From JALOAP01 sp964632355 (GTDB lineage: Bacteria; Chloroflexota; Dehalococcoidia; Tepidiformales; Tepidiformaceae), in the NCBI GenBank assembly GCA_964632355.1, contig CAZWBW010000001.1, positions 22,160-86,159 on the forward strand: 64,000 nt of DNA, written 5' to 3'. Each line of letters opens with the position of its first letter. Position 1 is the first letter of the stretch. The position numbers were made by a program, and so were the translations under genes. The notes under the pieces were generated by a model. It saw only the letters and a program-made list of their open reading frames with translations. It ran no database searches and had not been told where the DNA came from. Of this stretch, positions 17,284 through 25,267 are shown in pieces.

Positions 17284-18426
17284 ATGGGCGAACTCGGTTC
17301 GTTGCTCGTCCAGGCGCGCGAGGCCAAAGGCCTCACGCTGGAAGATGCCGAGCGCGATACGCGTATCTCGCGCCGCTATCTCCAGGCGCTCGAGACGGAA
17401 CAGTTCGACATCATCCCCGCGCCCGTCTATGCGCGCGGGTTCCTTCGCTCCTACTCCCAGTACCTCGGCCTCGATCCGCAGGAAGTGCTGGCGCTCTTCC
17501 CACGCGAGGACCAGTACCCCGGGTCCCGCCGCAGCGAAGCCCGCGCATCGCCCGAAAACCCGCTCCCCGCGCACAGCCCCTCCCGGCCGTCCTGGCGCCG
17601 CGAACCCGAGCGTGCCGACGTCCGGCGCCCTGTGCCACCACCCACTCGCGCCCCGCGGCAGCCGTTCGGTGCACCGCCGCCGCGGCAGCCTACTCCCCCG
17701 CGCGAGGAGTACTACAACGAACCGCACGACCCGTACTTCGAACAGCGGCATCGGCAGCAGCGCCAGTACGAAGAACAGGAACACCTGGAACAGCGGTACC
17801 AGCAGGAACAGCGCCGGTTCGAAGAAGAACGCGCATACCAGCAGGAACGCCGCCAGCAACCCATCCGTCACGACACGCTCCCGCTCGTCGAAGAGCGCTA
17901 CGACCACCCGCGCCCACAGGTGCGCCGCCCCGCCGACCCCTACGAAGAGGAACCCTACGACCCGTCGGAGCCGGTGATCGGCGTTGACATCGGAGTGCCC
18001 GCGCCCACCCGGCGTATCCGCACCGACCCCGCGGCTCAGACGCGCACCGCGGTCGTTGCGATCGTCGCGGTTGCTGCGGTGGTCGCGGTGATCCTGCTTG
18101 CGCTCCTGATTTCGAACCTCGGCGGCGATGACACTCCCGCCCCGGAAGACACTGGCGGAGATGACGCGGCGGCGGCCGTGGTTACTCCAACGCCCGAGTC
18201 CGCCGAGACGTCCGAGGGTGGCGTCGTGCGTGGAATCGTCCCCGATGTCGTAGGGCTCGATATCGCCGTTGCCCGTGCACAGGTGGAAGCGGCCGGGTAT
18301 GTTGTGAATGAGGTTCGTGGCCCGAACGCAGCTCCTGTGAACGAAGTGTTCGGGCAGGTGCCGGTTGGCAACACGCACCACCCGGAAGGCGAAACGGTCA
18401 CGCTCGCCGTTAGCGAGGGCCCCTGA
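17284..18426 (+). CDS. RodZ-like HTH membrane protein with extracytoplasmic PASTA domain
   Basis: 380 residues. Residues 1-70 are a RodZ-type helix-turn-helix (MGELGSLLVQAREAKG, RYLQALE, PVYARGFLRSYSQYLGLDP). Residues 75-240 are low complexity, rich in Glu, Gln, Arg and Pro. A membrane helix follows (about 253-279), then an acidic linker, then one PASTA domain (VPDVVGLDIAVARAQVEAAGY, about 317-378). Classical RodZ ends in a DUF4115 domain instead. PASTA domains bind peptidoglycan fragments or lipid II in Ser/Thr kinases and PBPs, so this protein may link cytoskeleton or DNA inside to wall precursors outside. TACCCT lies seven bases before ATG 17284. Its stop overlaps the rimO start (TGATG). 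Confidence 0.82.
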   Translation: MGELGSLLVQAREAKGLTLEDAERDTRISRRYLQALETEQFDIIPAPVYARGFLRSYSQYLGLDPQEVLALFPREDQYPGSRRSEARASPENPLPAHSPSRPSWRREPERADVRRPVPPPTRAPRQPFGAPPPRQPTPPREEYYNEPHDPYFEQRHRQQRQYEEQEHLEQRYQQEQRRFEEERAYQQERRQQPIRHDTLPLVEERYDHPRPQVRRPADPYEEEPYDPSEPVIGVDIGVPAPTRRIRTDPAAQTRTAVVAIVAVAAVVAVILLALLISNLGGDDTPAPEDTGGDDAAAAVVTPTPESAETSEGGVVRGIVPDVVGLDIAVARAQVEAAGYVVNEVRGPNAAPVNEVFGQVPVGNTHHPEGETVTLAVSEGP

Positions 18427-19733
18427 TGGCAGTTCCCCGGACGTACCACCTGGTCACGCTGGGCTGTCCAAAGAACGACGTCGATAGCGAACACCTCGAG
18501 CGCATCCTCACCGGCGGCGAACTCCTGCCGGTCGTCGAACCCGCCGAGGCCGACGCCATCATCGTCAACACCTGCGGATTCATCGAGCAGAGCCAGGCGC
18601 AATCCATGGAAACGGTGCGCCAGCTCGCCGCGGCCAAGCGCGAAGGCCAGACCCTCATCGTCGCGGGCTGTATGACGCAGCTCTACGGACGACAGGTTCG
18701 CGAAGAAGTCTCCGGCGTCGACCACATCTTCGGTGTGGGCCAGTGGCAGGACGTTGCGAAGCTGCTCAGCGTCGACGTCGACGCGATCTACGACATCCCG
18801 GAAAGTGCCGCCCGCGTAACCGGCCCGTCGGCCTACCTCAAGATCTCCGACGGCTGCGACGCGCCCTGCACCTTCTGTGTCATCCCGAAGATCAAGGGCC
18901 AGCTCCGTTCGGCGCCCGCGGGTCTGCTCGTGCGCGAAGCACAGCGGCTGGTCGAAGCCGGCGCAAGGGAGCTCGTCCTTGTTGGCCAGGACACTACGGC
19001 CTGGGGCGAAGACATGGGCATGGCCGTGGGCGAAGGCCTGCCCGGCCTCCTCCGGATGCTGTCCGAAGCGGTCGGGCCCGACGTGTGGCTGCGGCTCATG
19101 TACGCCTACCCGAGCCGCGTCACTCCGCAACTCATCGAGACGATGGCCGAACTGCCCAACGTCATCCCGTACCTCGATGTTCCGTTGCAGCATGGCTCCG
19201 AGGCCGTTCTCCGCCGGATGAAGCGCCCGCACAACCTCGAAAAGGTGTATCGGTTCATCGAACAACTCCGCGCTGCGATGCCGGATGTCGTACTGCGAAC
19301 CTCGTTCATCGCGGGCTTCCCCGGCGAAACCGAGGCCGAATTCAAGGAACTGCTTTCCTTCGCGAAGGCAATCGAGTTTGACCACGCCGGCTGCTTCACC
19401 TACTCCCGCCAGCGCTGGACCGGCGCCTTCGACATGCCCGACCAGGTCCCCGACGAGGTGAAGCACGAGCGCCGCGAGCGTTTCATGCGGCAACAGCGGA
19501 AGATCGCCGCGAGACGTGCGCGCCGGTTTCGTGGCCGCGAACTCGACCTGCTGGTCGAAGGTGTCGGCGAAGACGAAGACGGCGATCCCGTCATCGCCGG
19601 CCGCACCTACCGCGAAGCCCCGGAAGTCGATGGCCTTGTGTTCGTCAGCGGCCACGCCGAACCCGGCTCCCGCGTGCGCGTCCGCATCGAAGACACGGCC
19701 GACTACGACCTGTTTGGAACGCTGATCGGCTAG
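18426..19733 (+). CDS. rimO: Ribosomal protein S12 methylthiotransferase
   Basis: A 435-residue radical-SAM methylthiotransferase. The N-terminal MTTase domain has Cys14 in LGCPKNDVDSE (the RimO-specific motif), Cys50 in NTCGF and Cys in VAGCMTQ; the radical SAM cluster is GCDAPCTFC near residue 144. A C-terminal TRAM domain ends the protein. RimO methylthiolates an Asp of ribosomal protein S12. The start overlaps the RodZ-like gene by one base, so both are translated together. Confidence 0.96.
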   Translation: MAVPRTYHLVTLGCPKNDVDSEHLERILTGGELLPVVEPAEADAIIVNTCGFIEQSQAQSMETVRQLAAAKREGQTLIVAGCMTQLYGRQVREEVSGVDHIFGVGQWQDVAKLLSVDVDAIYDIPESAARVTGPSAYLKISDGCDAPCTFCVIPKIKGQLRSAPAGLLVREAQRLVEAGARELVLVGQDTTAWGEDMGMAVGEGLPGLLRMLSEAVGPDVWLRLMYAYPSRVTPQLIETMAELPNVIPYLDVPLQHGSEAVLRRMKRPHNLEKVYRFIEQLRAAMPDVVLRTSFIAGFPGETEAEFKELLSFAKAIEFDHAGCFTYSRQRWTGAFDMPDQVPDEVKHERRERFMRQQRKIAARRARRFRGRELDLLVEGVGEDEDGDPVIAGRTYREAPEVDGLVFVSGHAEPGSRVRVRIEDTADYDLFGTLIG

Positions 19734-19853
19734 TCGGGGACCGCTCGCGCTGTGTTGCCGCGGCGGTTTCAGGTCTGATCTGGCACCCTCGGATAAGATG
19801 TCTCCGCCAAAGGTATTCGCCGGCGGCAATTCACAGGGAGACATGTTTGTTCC

Positions 19854-21290
19854 ATGGGTCTTCGAACACCTCAGCAGTACATCGACTCCGTCCGCGACGG
19901 CCGCACCGTCTATTACCGCGGAGAAAAGGTCGATGACGTTACCACCCACCCCGTCATCAAGAAGGCGGTAGACCACGCCGCAGTCGACTTCCGCATGGCG
20001 GAAGACCCCCGGTACCGCGACCTCGCCGTGGTCACCGAAGATGGGGATGAGTACAGCCGGTACTACAAGATCCCTGCCTCGACAGACGATCTGCTGAAGC
20101 GCTCGAAGCTCATCGAGACTGCTACCGCCATCGGGAAGACGCTGGTCCCGCTCGTAAAGGAAATCGGCACCGACGCGCTCTTCGGGCTGCACAAGATCGC
20201 CCCACAGATCGACCGGAAGTACGAAACCCAATACTTCGAACGCGTGAAGGCGTTCTATCGCCACTGCCGCGATAACGACCTCACCATCTCCGTCGCGCAG
20301 ACCGACGTGAAGGGCGACCGCTCGGCCGGCCCGTCGAATCAGCCGCATCCCGACTACTACACGCACATCGTCGAGCGGCGCGATGACGGCATCGTGGTAC
20401 GCGGCGCCAAGATCCACACGAGCTGCACCACCAACACGAACGAACTCATCGTTCTGCCCACCCGGGCGATGTCCGAAGCCGACCGCGACTATGCCGTCGC
20501 GTTCGCGATCCCGGTCGATACCCCGGGCCTGAAGCTCATCGCCAGCCCCTACGGCGGCTCGCCGAAGAACGAGTTCGATGCTCCCCTGAGCGCGGACCGC
20601 AAGATGATGGAAACCATCACCATCTTCGACGACGTGTTCGTGCCGTGGGAGCGCGTGTTCATGGCCGGCGAGTACGACTTCGCCGGGCCGCTGGCGCTCG
20701 GGTTCGTCGAGTACCACCGGTTCACCGCCGTCTCGTACAAGCTCCCGCTGGTCGACGCGCTGGTCGGTAGCGCTGCCCTCATGGCCGATATGAACGGCAT
20801 TGCCCGCGCCGCTCACGTCCGGGAAAAGCTCGTCTGGCTCATCAGCTACGCCGAGACGCTCCGTGCCCTGACCGAGATGGCGGCGCTCCGCGGCCAGCCC
20901 GACGAGCAGGGCATCTTCGCGCCCGATCCGCTCACCACGAACATGGCCAAGTACCACTTCGCCCACAACTACCACGAGGCGCTGCAGCACGTGCAGGACA
21001 TCGCCGGCGGCATGCTCGTCACCGGTCCGGGCGCCGAGGACTTCCAGAACCCCGAAACCGGCGACCTGCTGCGCAAGTACCTCGGTGGCCGCGCCGGGTA
21101 CGACGGCGAGGTTCGCACCCGCGCCATGAACATGGTGAGCGACCTGACCACCGGCGACTTCGGCGGGTACCATGCCGTCCTCGCGATTCACGCCGAGGGT
21201 TCGCTCGAGGCCGAAAAGCTCATGATCTATCGCGCCTACGACGCCGAGCGCACCATTGCCTACGCGAAGGAACTCGCGGGCATTCAGTAG
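19854..21290 (+). CDS. HpaB/AbfD-superfamily flavoprotein without Fe-S ligands
   Basis: A 478-residue member of the 4-hydroxyphenylacetate 3-hydroxylase / 4-hydroxybutyryl-CoA dehydratase superfamily: VAQTDVKGDRSAGP near residue 150, RDDGIVVRGAKIHTS, a FVEYHRFT segment and a DIAGGMLVTGP segment. The KGDRS stretch is AbfD-like. AbfD needs Cys-x3-Cys, His and Cys ligands for a [4Fe-4S] cluster; here the corresponding N-terminal region (LFGLHKIAPQ) has no Cys and only the YHR His remains. That favours a flavin monooxygenase-type or Fe-S-free CoA enzyme. It precedes a CoA-transferase gene but a terminator separates them. Exact substrate unknown. Confidence 0.85.
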   Translation: MGLRTPQQYIDSVRDGRTVYYRGEKVDDVTTHPVIKKAVDHAAVDFRMAEDPRYRDLAVVTEDGDEYSRYYKIPASTDDLLKRSKLIETATAIGKTLVPLVKEIGTDALFGLHKIAPQIDRKYETQYFERVKAFYRHCRDNDLTISVAQTDVKGDRSAGPSNQPHPDYYTHIVERRDDGIVVRGAKIHTSCTTNTNELIVLPTRAMSEADRDYAVAFAIPVDTPGLKLIASPYGGSPKNEFDAPLSADRKMMETITIFDDVFVPWERVFMAGEYDFAGPLALGFVEYHRFTAVSYKLPLVDALVGSAALMADMNGIARAAHVREKLVWLISYAETLRALTEMAALRGQPDEQGIFAPDPLTTNMAKYHFAHNYHEALQHVQDIAGGMLVTGPGAEDFQNPETGDLLRKYLGGRAGYDGEVRTRAMNMVSDLTTGDFGGYHAVLAIHAEGSLEAEKLMIYRAYDAERTIAYAKELAGIQ

Positions 21291-21325
21291 CACACCGCTG
21301 GCGAGACGGCTCACGACATCCTACT

Positions 21326-21354
21326 GGCAGCCCGGCACTCCTCGCCGGGCTGCC
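21326..21354 (+). terminator. Terminator after HpaB-like gene
   Basis: An 11-bp perfect stem GGCAGCCCGGC / GCCGGGCTGCC with a seven-base loop, 36 bases after the stop. No T-run follows. Confidence 0.65.
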
Positions 21355-21478
21355 ACCCTCTGTGCCACGGCCCGGCGTGTCAGCACGCGCCCCGAGCCGT
21401 CCGTGGGGCGCCGGGAAGCAACCCCTGTCCGCCCACGATTGATGGATGTCCGGGAGAGACCGACGAAAGGAGCTGGAG

Positions 21479-22690
21479 ATGGTTGCCCCGTTGGAGGGTA
21501 TTCGTGTGGTCGAAGTTGCCAACTGGCTGGCAGCCCCCGCTGCTGCCGCGCTGCTCGCTGATATGGGTGCCGAAGTCATCAAGATAGAGCCACCCGGCGG
21601 AGACCCTTATCGACACCTCTTACTGCAGAGCAAAGGGTTCACGAAGGAGTTCGAGAGGAACTTCGCGTTTGACCTCGATAATCGCGGAAAGCGATCGATA
21701 GCAATTGACCTGGAACGCGATGCAGGCGTCGAACTGGTCCAGCGGATCGCAGCGAACTGCGATATTTTCATCACGAACCTTCTGCCTGCACGGGCCCGCA
21801 AATACGGACTCGATTTCGACTCGCTGAAGTCACTCTCTCCGAGCGTCGTCTACGCATGGCTCACAGGGTACGGAAGCACGGGACCCGAAGCGGATCGAGC
21901 CGGGTTCGACTTCGCGGCTTTCTGGGCCCGCACCGGCATCATGGGCCTTCTCGGCGAACCCGATGCCCCACCGCCGCTGTGCCGGGGAGGACAGGGAGAC
22001 CACACGACCGCACTCAATCTCCTTGCCGCCGTCCTCGCAGCCCTGCGCGTCCGTGACCGGACTGGCGAGCCTCAGCTCGTGGAAGTGACGCTCCAGGCTA
22101 CCGGCATGTGGACTATCGCCGGTGACGTCGCTGGTTCGCTGGTTGCCAGGGAGAATCCAACCCGGATCAGCCGGGCGGCACCTGTTAATCCCATCTGGAA
22201 CTCCTACCGGTGCAAGGACGATCGCTGGATCCTGTTGGTCAATCCTTCGCCCTTCCCCAATGCCTGGCCGGCCTTCTGTCGAATGATTGACCGTCCCGAT
22301 TGGGCCCAGGACAGTCGCTTTGCGTCCGTCGTCGGGCTTCGCGCTCACGCGAGCGAACTCGTCCGCGAACTCGACGAGCTCTTCGCAACGCGAACGCTTG
22401 CCGAATGGGGCAACGAGCTGGATCGGTTCGGGATCATCTGGGCTCCCGTCGCCGAGCTCACCGAAGTCGTGTCCGACCCGCAGGCAAGGCACATGGGGTG
22501 GTTCACGACCATTGAGGATGAGGACGGCCCGTTCGAAACGCTGGCTGCGCCGTTCAAGCTGCACGGCGCCGACGTTCGCGTCCGTCGGCGCGCTCCCCGG
22601 ATTGGCGAGCACGCGTTCGAGATCCTGCAGGAAATCGGTGTTACCGAGTCGGAAATCGAGAAGTACGCTACCGCAGGCGTGTTCGGCTAG
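21479..22690 (+). CDS. CaiB/BaiF family (class III) CoA transferase
   Basis: A 403-residue class III CoA transferase: LEGIRVVEVANWLAAP, ADMGAEVIKIEPPGGD, the NRGKRSIAIDL nucleotide-loop segment, and Asp in GGQGDH (about residue 174) at the position of the acyl-carrying catalytic Asp of formyl-CoA transferase. It moves CoA between acyl-CoAs and free acids. ATG 21479 follows GAAAGGAGCTGGAG. The first third uses more A/T-rich codons (ATA, TTA, AAA, AGG) than its neighbours, which may mean recent acquisition. Placement after the HpaB-like gene hints at a common acyl or aromatic CoA pathway, but this is inference. Confidence 0.9.
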   Translation: MVAPLEGIRVVEVANWLAAPAAAALLADMGAEVIKIEPPGGDPYRHLLLQSKGFTKEFERNFAFDLDNRGKRSIAIDLERDAGVELVQRIAANCDIFITNLLPARARKYGLDFDSLKSLSPSVVYAWLTGYGSTGPEADRAGFDFAAFWARTGIMGLLGEPDAPPPLCRGGQGDHTTALNLLAAVLAALRVRDRTGEPQLVEVTLQATGMWTIAGDVAGSLVARENPTRISRAAPVNPIWNSYRCKDDRWILLVNPSPFPNAWPAFCRMIDRPDWAQDSRFASVVGLRAHASELVRELDELFATRTLAEWGNELDRFGIIWAPVAELTEVVSDPQARHMGWFTTIEDEDGPFETLAAPFKLHGADVRVRRRAPRIGEHAFEILQEIGVTESEIEKYATAGVFG

Positions 22691-22835
22691 TGGTTGGCAA
22701 GCCAACGAGGCGAGGCCCCCCGGCGCGCCGCTCGGCCACGCACCATGGTCGAGGCGCTATCATTGGCCGGCAGTAGTAACCGGGGCGGGATCCCGCACCG
22801 CATCGCAGGCATCGCCTGGCACAAGGAGGCCGGTC

Positions 22836-23303
22836 ATGGACAAGTCCGCCGCCATCGCTGAACTCGAACAGAGCTACGTGGGCTTCCGCGAGCTCATCGC
22901 CGATCTGCCCCACGAGGCCTACAACGAGGTCTTCCTGGGCGAATGGAACCTGAACAAGCTCCTCGCCCACATGGCCGGCTGGTTCCGTGAAATGACCGAG
23001 GCCATGGAGCGTGTCGCCCGCGGCGAGCGGCCAACCCCGCCCGGCGTCGACTACAGCGACGCCGACGCGTGGAACGCCAGGTTCGCCCAGCAAGCGAAGG
23101 ACGGCCCGGCCGCCCTCGAAGACTGGGACGATGCGTTCCACCGCTACTACGCGGCGGTGAAGGCCCTCGACGAATCCCTCTTTGGCACCGACCCCGAGAA
23201 GGGACGGCCGAAGATCGGGAACCGCCTGATCGGTGCGTCCGGCATCGAACACTTCGCCGAGCACCGGCCGCAGGTCGAGGAGTGGCTGCGTACGCGAAGC
23301 TAG
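22836..23303 (+). CDS. DinB-like four-helix-bundle protein
   Basis: 155 residues, all-helical, with the DinB/ClbS-like layout: a first helix (AIAELEQSYVGFRELI), then LLAHMAGWFREM carrying the conserved His of the metal triad, and a last helix with HFAEHRPQVEEWL supplying two more His. DinB-fold proteins bind a divalent metal and act as thiol transferases or detoxification enzymes. ATG 22836 follows AAGGAGG. It stands alone between the CoA transferase and yciI-like genes on the same strand. Confidence 0.75.
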   Translation: MDKSAAIAELEQSYVGFRELIADLPHEAYNEVFLGEWNLNKLLAHMAGWFREMTEAMERVARGERPTPPGVDYSDADAWNARFAQQAKDGPAALEDWDDAFHRYYAAVKALDESLFGTDPEKGRPKIGNRLIGASGIEHFAEHRPQVEEWLRTRS

Positions 23304-23386
23304 GCGTCCAGCGATAGCCGGGGAAACGTCCTCCGGCCATCGCTGAGGCGGGTGACGGGTACTCGATCCGTAGATACGCTTCCGCC

Positions 23387-23659
23387 ATGCACATTCTTCT
23401 CTACGAATACGTCGAAGACGTCGCCGAGCGGCGCGAGCCGTTCCGGGCGCAGCACCTCGCCCTCCTTCGCAAGCTCCACGAAGAGGGCATCGTTCGCATG
23501 GCAGGGGCCTTCAGCGATCCCCTCGATGGCGCCGCCATCGTGTTCAACACGAACGACCGCAAAGTCGTCGAATCGTTCGTCGAACAGGATCCCTACGTGC
23601 AGAACGGCCTCGTCCCGTCCTGGCGCATCCGCGCGTGGAACCTCGCCATTGGCGAGTAA
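23387..23659 (+). CDS. YciI-family protein
   Basis: A 90-residue YciI-like ferredoxin-fold protein. The AQHLALLRKL helix holds the conserved His, and the FVEQDPYVQNGLV segment holds the conserved Asp-Pro used by the family's putative active site. Function is not established for the family; some members are dehalogenase- or dehydrochlorinase-like or fused to regulators. TAGATA lies ten bases before ATG and there is no ribosome binding site. Confidence 0.85.
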   Translation: MHILLYEYVEDVAERREPFRAQHLALLRKLHEEGIVRMAGAFSDPLDGAAIVFNTNDRKVVESFVEQDPYVQNGLVPSWRIRAWNLAIGE

Positions 23660-23940
23660 TCAGCCGCGTTCGACGAACGCCACCGCCCCCGGTGATGAGG
23701 CGCAGCACGAACCCCGGGATCCCCTAGAGCGAGATGGAGACGGGGTGCCACACAGCCGCGGCCTGGTAATGGCAGATCCCCGCGTCGCGAACGCAAGAGC
23801 CAGCACGGCCTGGCTTCTCTCCGTACCCTCAGCGCTGGCCTGGGCGAGAAATGGCCAGCCTCCGCGCCCGGGCCTCCCCAGCGCTGAGGTTGCGCCGGGC
23901 GCGAAGGTCCTCGATCTCCGCCAGCTGGCGCGTCACACGG
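23660..23940. other. 280-bp non-coding gap with structured repeat
   Basis: It lies between two convergent genes. It begins with the palindrome GCGTTCG-A-CGAACGC shortly after the yciI-like stop and contains the long imperfect hairpin at 23827-23889. No open frame here looks coding. Confidence 0.5.
23827..23889. repeat. Extended two-part hairpin
   Basis: Outer arms CCTCAGCGCTGG (23827-23838) and CCAGCGCTGAGG (23878-23889) are perfectly complementary. Directly inside, CCTGGGCG (23839-23846) pairs with CGCCCGGG (23865-23872) with one G-U pair; a five-base bulge lies on the 3' side. No T-run follows on either strand. It may be a bidirectional terminator for the convergent genes or a small structured RNA. 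Confidence 0.55.
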
Positions 23941-24642
23941 CTACTCGGCGTCGAAGTACAGGTCGTGCGCGAGAAACGGGTTCGGATCGGCTCGCACCCA
24001 CTTCGGTTGCGCGTCGGCCGAGATTTCGAATACCACCCAGCCTCGCGTCTTGCCGCCCGGCGTGAGGTTGTAGAACAGCTCCAGGTCGGGGTCGATGCCG
24101 GCGACGATCGTGCGGTCGGTCTCGACGTCGTTCGAATCCCGGATCTTCCAGTCGAGCGACGACACTTCCTTCGTCCCTACGTTCTCGACTTCGACTTCGA
24201 GCGCCCAGTACTTCTTCCCCTCAGTCGGGCGGGAGAAGGGGTTGTCTGGCTGCACGTCGTCGGCGATTTGCAGGATGGTGACCTTCTGCTTCTTGCTGCC
24301 GTTCCCCTCCGGCGCAATCGTGCCCGAACTGCCGACCGCCAGCGGGACACGCACATCGCCCCCCATGTCATCCTCGTCGTCCGCGGCGCTGCTCAGCGCA
24401 GCAGCGATGATCACGATGAGCCCGATGACAACCACACCAATCGCAGCGAACGCACCGATACAGCCAAATGCGCCGAACTTCAGGATGCCCTTCCCGCCAC
24501 CACCACCTTTTGGCGTGGCAGTACCGGTCGAAGACAGAATCGCTGCGCGGCGTGTTTCATACTCTTCGTCGGTCACGATGCCCCGGGTTTTAAGCTTTTC
24601 CAGTTCCTCAAGCTGTCGTTCGAGTTCGGATTTCTTCGCCAC
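23941..24642 (-). CDS. SHOCT-domain, membrane-anchored DUF4352-like protein
   Basis: About 233 residues. Residues 1-38 form a SHOCT-like helix pair (LEELEKLKTRGIVTDEEYETRR), then a Gly-rich linker, a long membrane helix (about 65-85), and an external beta-rich domain with WALEVEVENVGTKE, typical of DUF4352/telomeric-repeat-like lipoprotein domains. Function unknown; such proteins are abundant in monoderm bacteria. The GTG at 24642 is chosen because AAGAGGTG lies about six bases upstream. A perfect palindrome at 24674-24693 sits about 30 bases before the start and could be an operator. Confidence 0.75.
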   Translation of the reverse strand: MAKKSELERQLEELEKLKTRGIVTDEEYETRRAAILSSTGTATPKGGGGGKGILKFGAFGCIGAFAAIGVVVIGLIVIIAAALSSAADDEDDMGGDVRVPLAVGSSGTIAPEGNGSKKQKVTILQIADDVQPDNPFSRPTEGKKYWALEVEVENVGTKEVSSLDWKIRDSNDVETDRTIVAGIDPDLELFYNLTPGGKTRGWVVFEISADAQPKWVRADPNPFLAHDLYFDAE

Positions 24643-24957
24643 AAGACACCTCTTGACGTGTTGCGGGCGAATTGTGTCGCATATGCGCGACACCTGTAGT
24701 CGCGGGTGGTCGCAGTTTCAACGACAGCTGATGTCGCAGGGGCAGTAGTTTCCGCAGACGAACCGATTCGCAGCGAAAATGGTGCACTAACCCGATCAAA
24801 AGCGTCGCCAGGTGTCGCGTAGATGTGGTATAGGCCGTGCGGGTAGTTGCCACCGAAACGGTTGTCTGTCTAGTCACACCGGGGCAACCCCGCGTCAGCT
24901 GATCTTCGCGGGCAGCAATAAAACCGGCCTTACTGGGCGCGAAACACGAGGGGACGC
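24643..24957. other. 315-bp intergenic region
   Basis: Upstream region of the SHOCT protein gene on the minus strand. It holds the palindrome at 24674-24693 and further TGTCGC words, and no credible gene or tRNA. Confidence 0.4.
24674..24693. promoter_or_regulatory. Candidate operator palindrome
   Basis: GTGTCGC - ATATGC - GCGACAC, 7-bp perfect arms with a six-base spacer, 32 bases upstream of the GTG at 24642. No matching regulator is obvious. Confidence 0.35.
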
Positions 24958-25185
24958 CTAGCCCGCTGCTGCGCTGCCTTCTGGCAGCACCTCGCCGACC
25001 GCTTCGAGCAGCCGCCGCGAGGCCGCCGTGATCTCCTCGACCGCGGCGTCGAAGGCTTCCTGGTTCTTCTTCGAAGGTACGCGGTAGCCGCTGATCTTGC
25101 GCACGAACTGCAGCGCGGCAGCCTCGATCTCGTCCGGCGTTGCGGGCTGGTCCTTCCGGCGAAGGGTCTTGATGCTTCGGCACAT
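24958..25185 (-). CDS. DUF2277 family protein
   Basis: A 75-residue protein starting MCRSIKTLRR, the invariant opening of DUF2277, followed by EIEAAALQFVRKISGYRVPS and a helical tail. The function of the family is unknown. TACGCT lies exactly six bases before the ATG, which fixes the start and predicts a leaderless mRNA. It is divergent from menG, 80 bases apart. Confidence 0.9.
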   Translation of the reverse strand: MCRSIKTLRRKDQPATPDEIEAAALQFVRKISGYRVPSKKNQEAFDAAVEEITAASRRLLEAVGEVLPEGSAAAG

Positions 25186-25191
25186 GCCAGC

Positions 25192-25197
25192 AGCGTA
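25192..25197 (-). promoter_or_regulatory. -10 element of leaderless DUF2277 promoter
   Basis: TACGCT on the minus strand, six bases before ATG 25185. Confidence 0.55.
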
Positions 25198-25267
25198 CCA
25201 CCCGTCGTAAGGCTGCGTACGTCCCGGCACTTCCGCCTCGCGCCTCCTCCCACGACACTATCCAGTG

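Noticed and set aside
19854..21290. Annotation as 4-hydroxybutyryl-CoA dehydratase
   Set aside because: Cys ligands for the [4Fe-4S] cluster are missing, so I kept a superfamily-level call.
18036..21314. 1092-codon open frame on the minus strand
   Set aside because: It lies opposite rimO and the HpaB-like gene, both with clear motifs. Composition is that of an antisense shadow.
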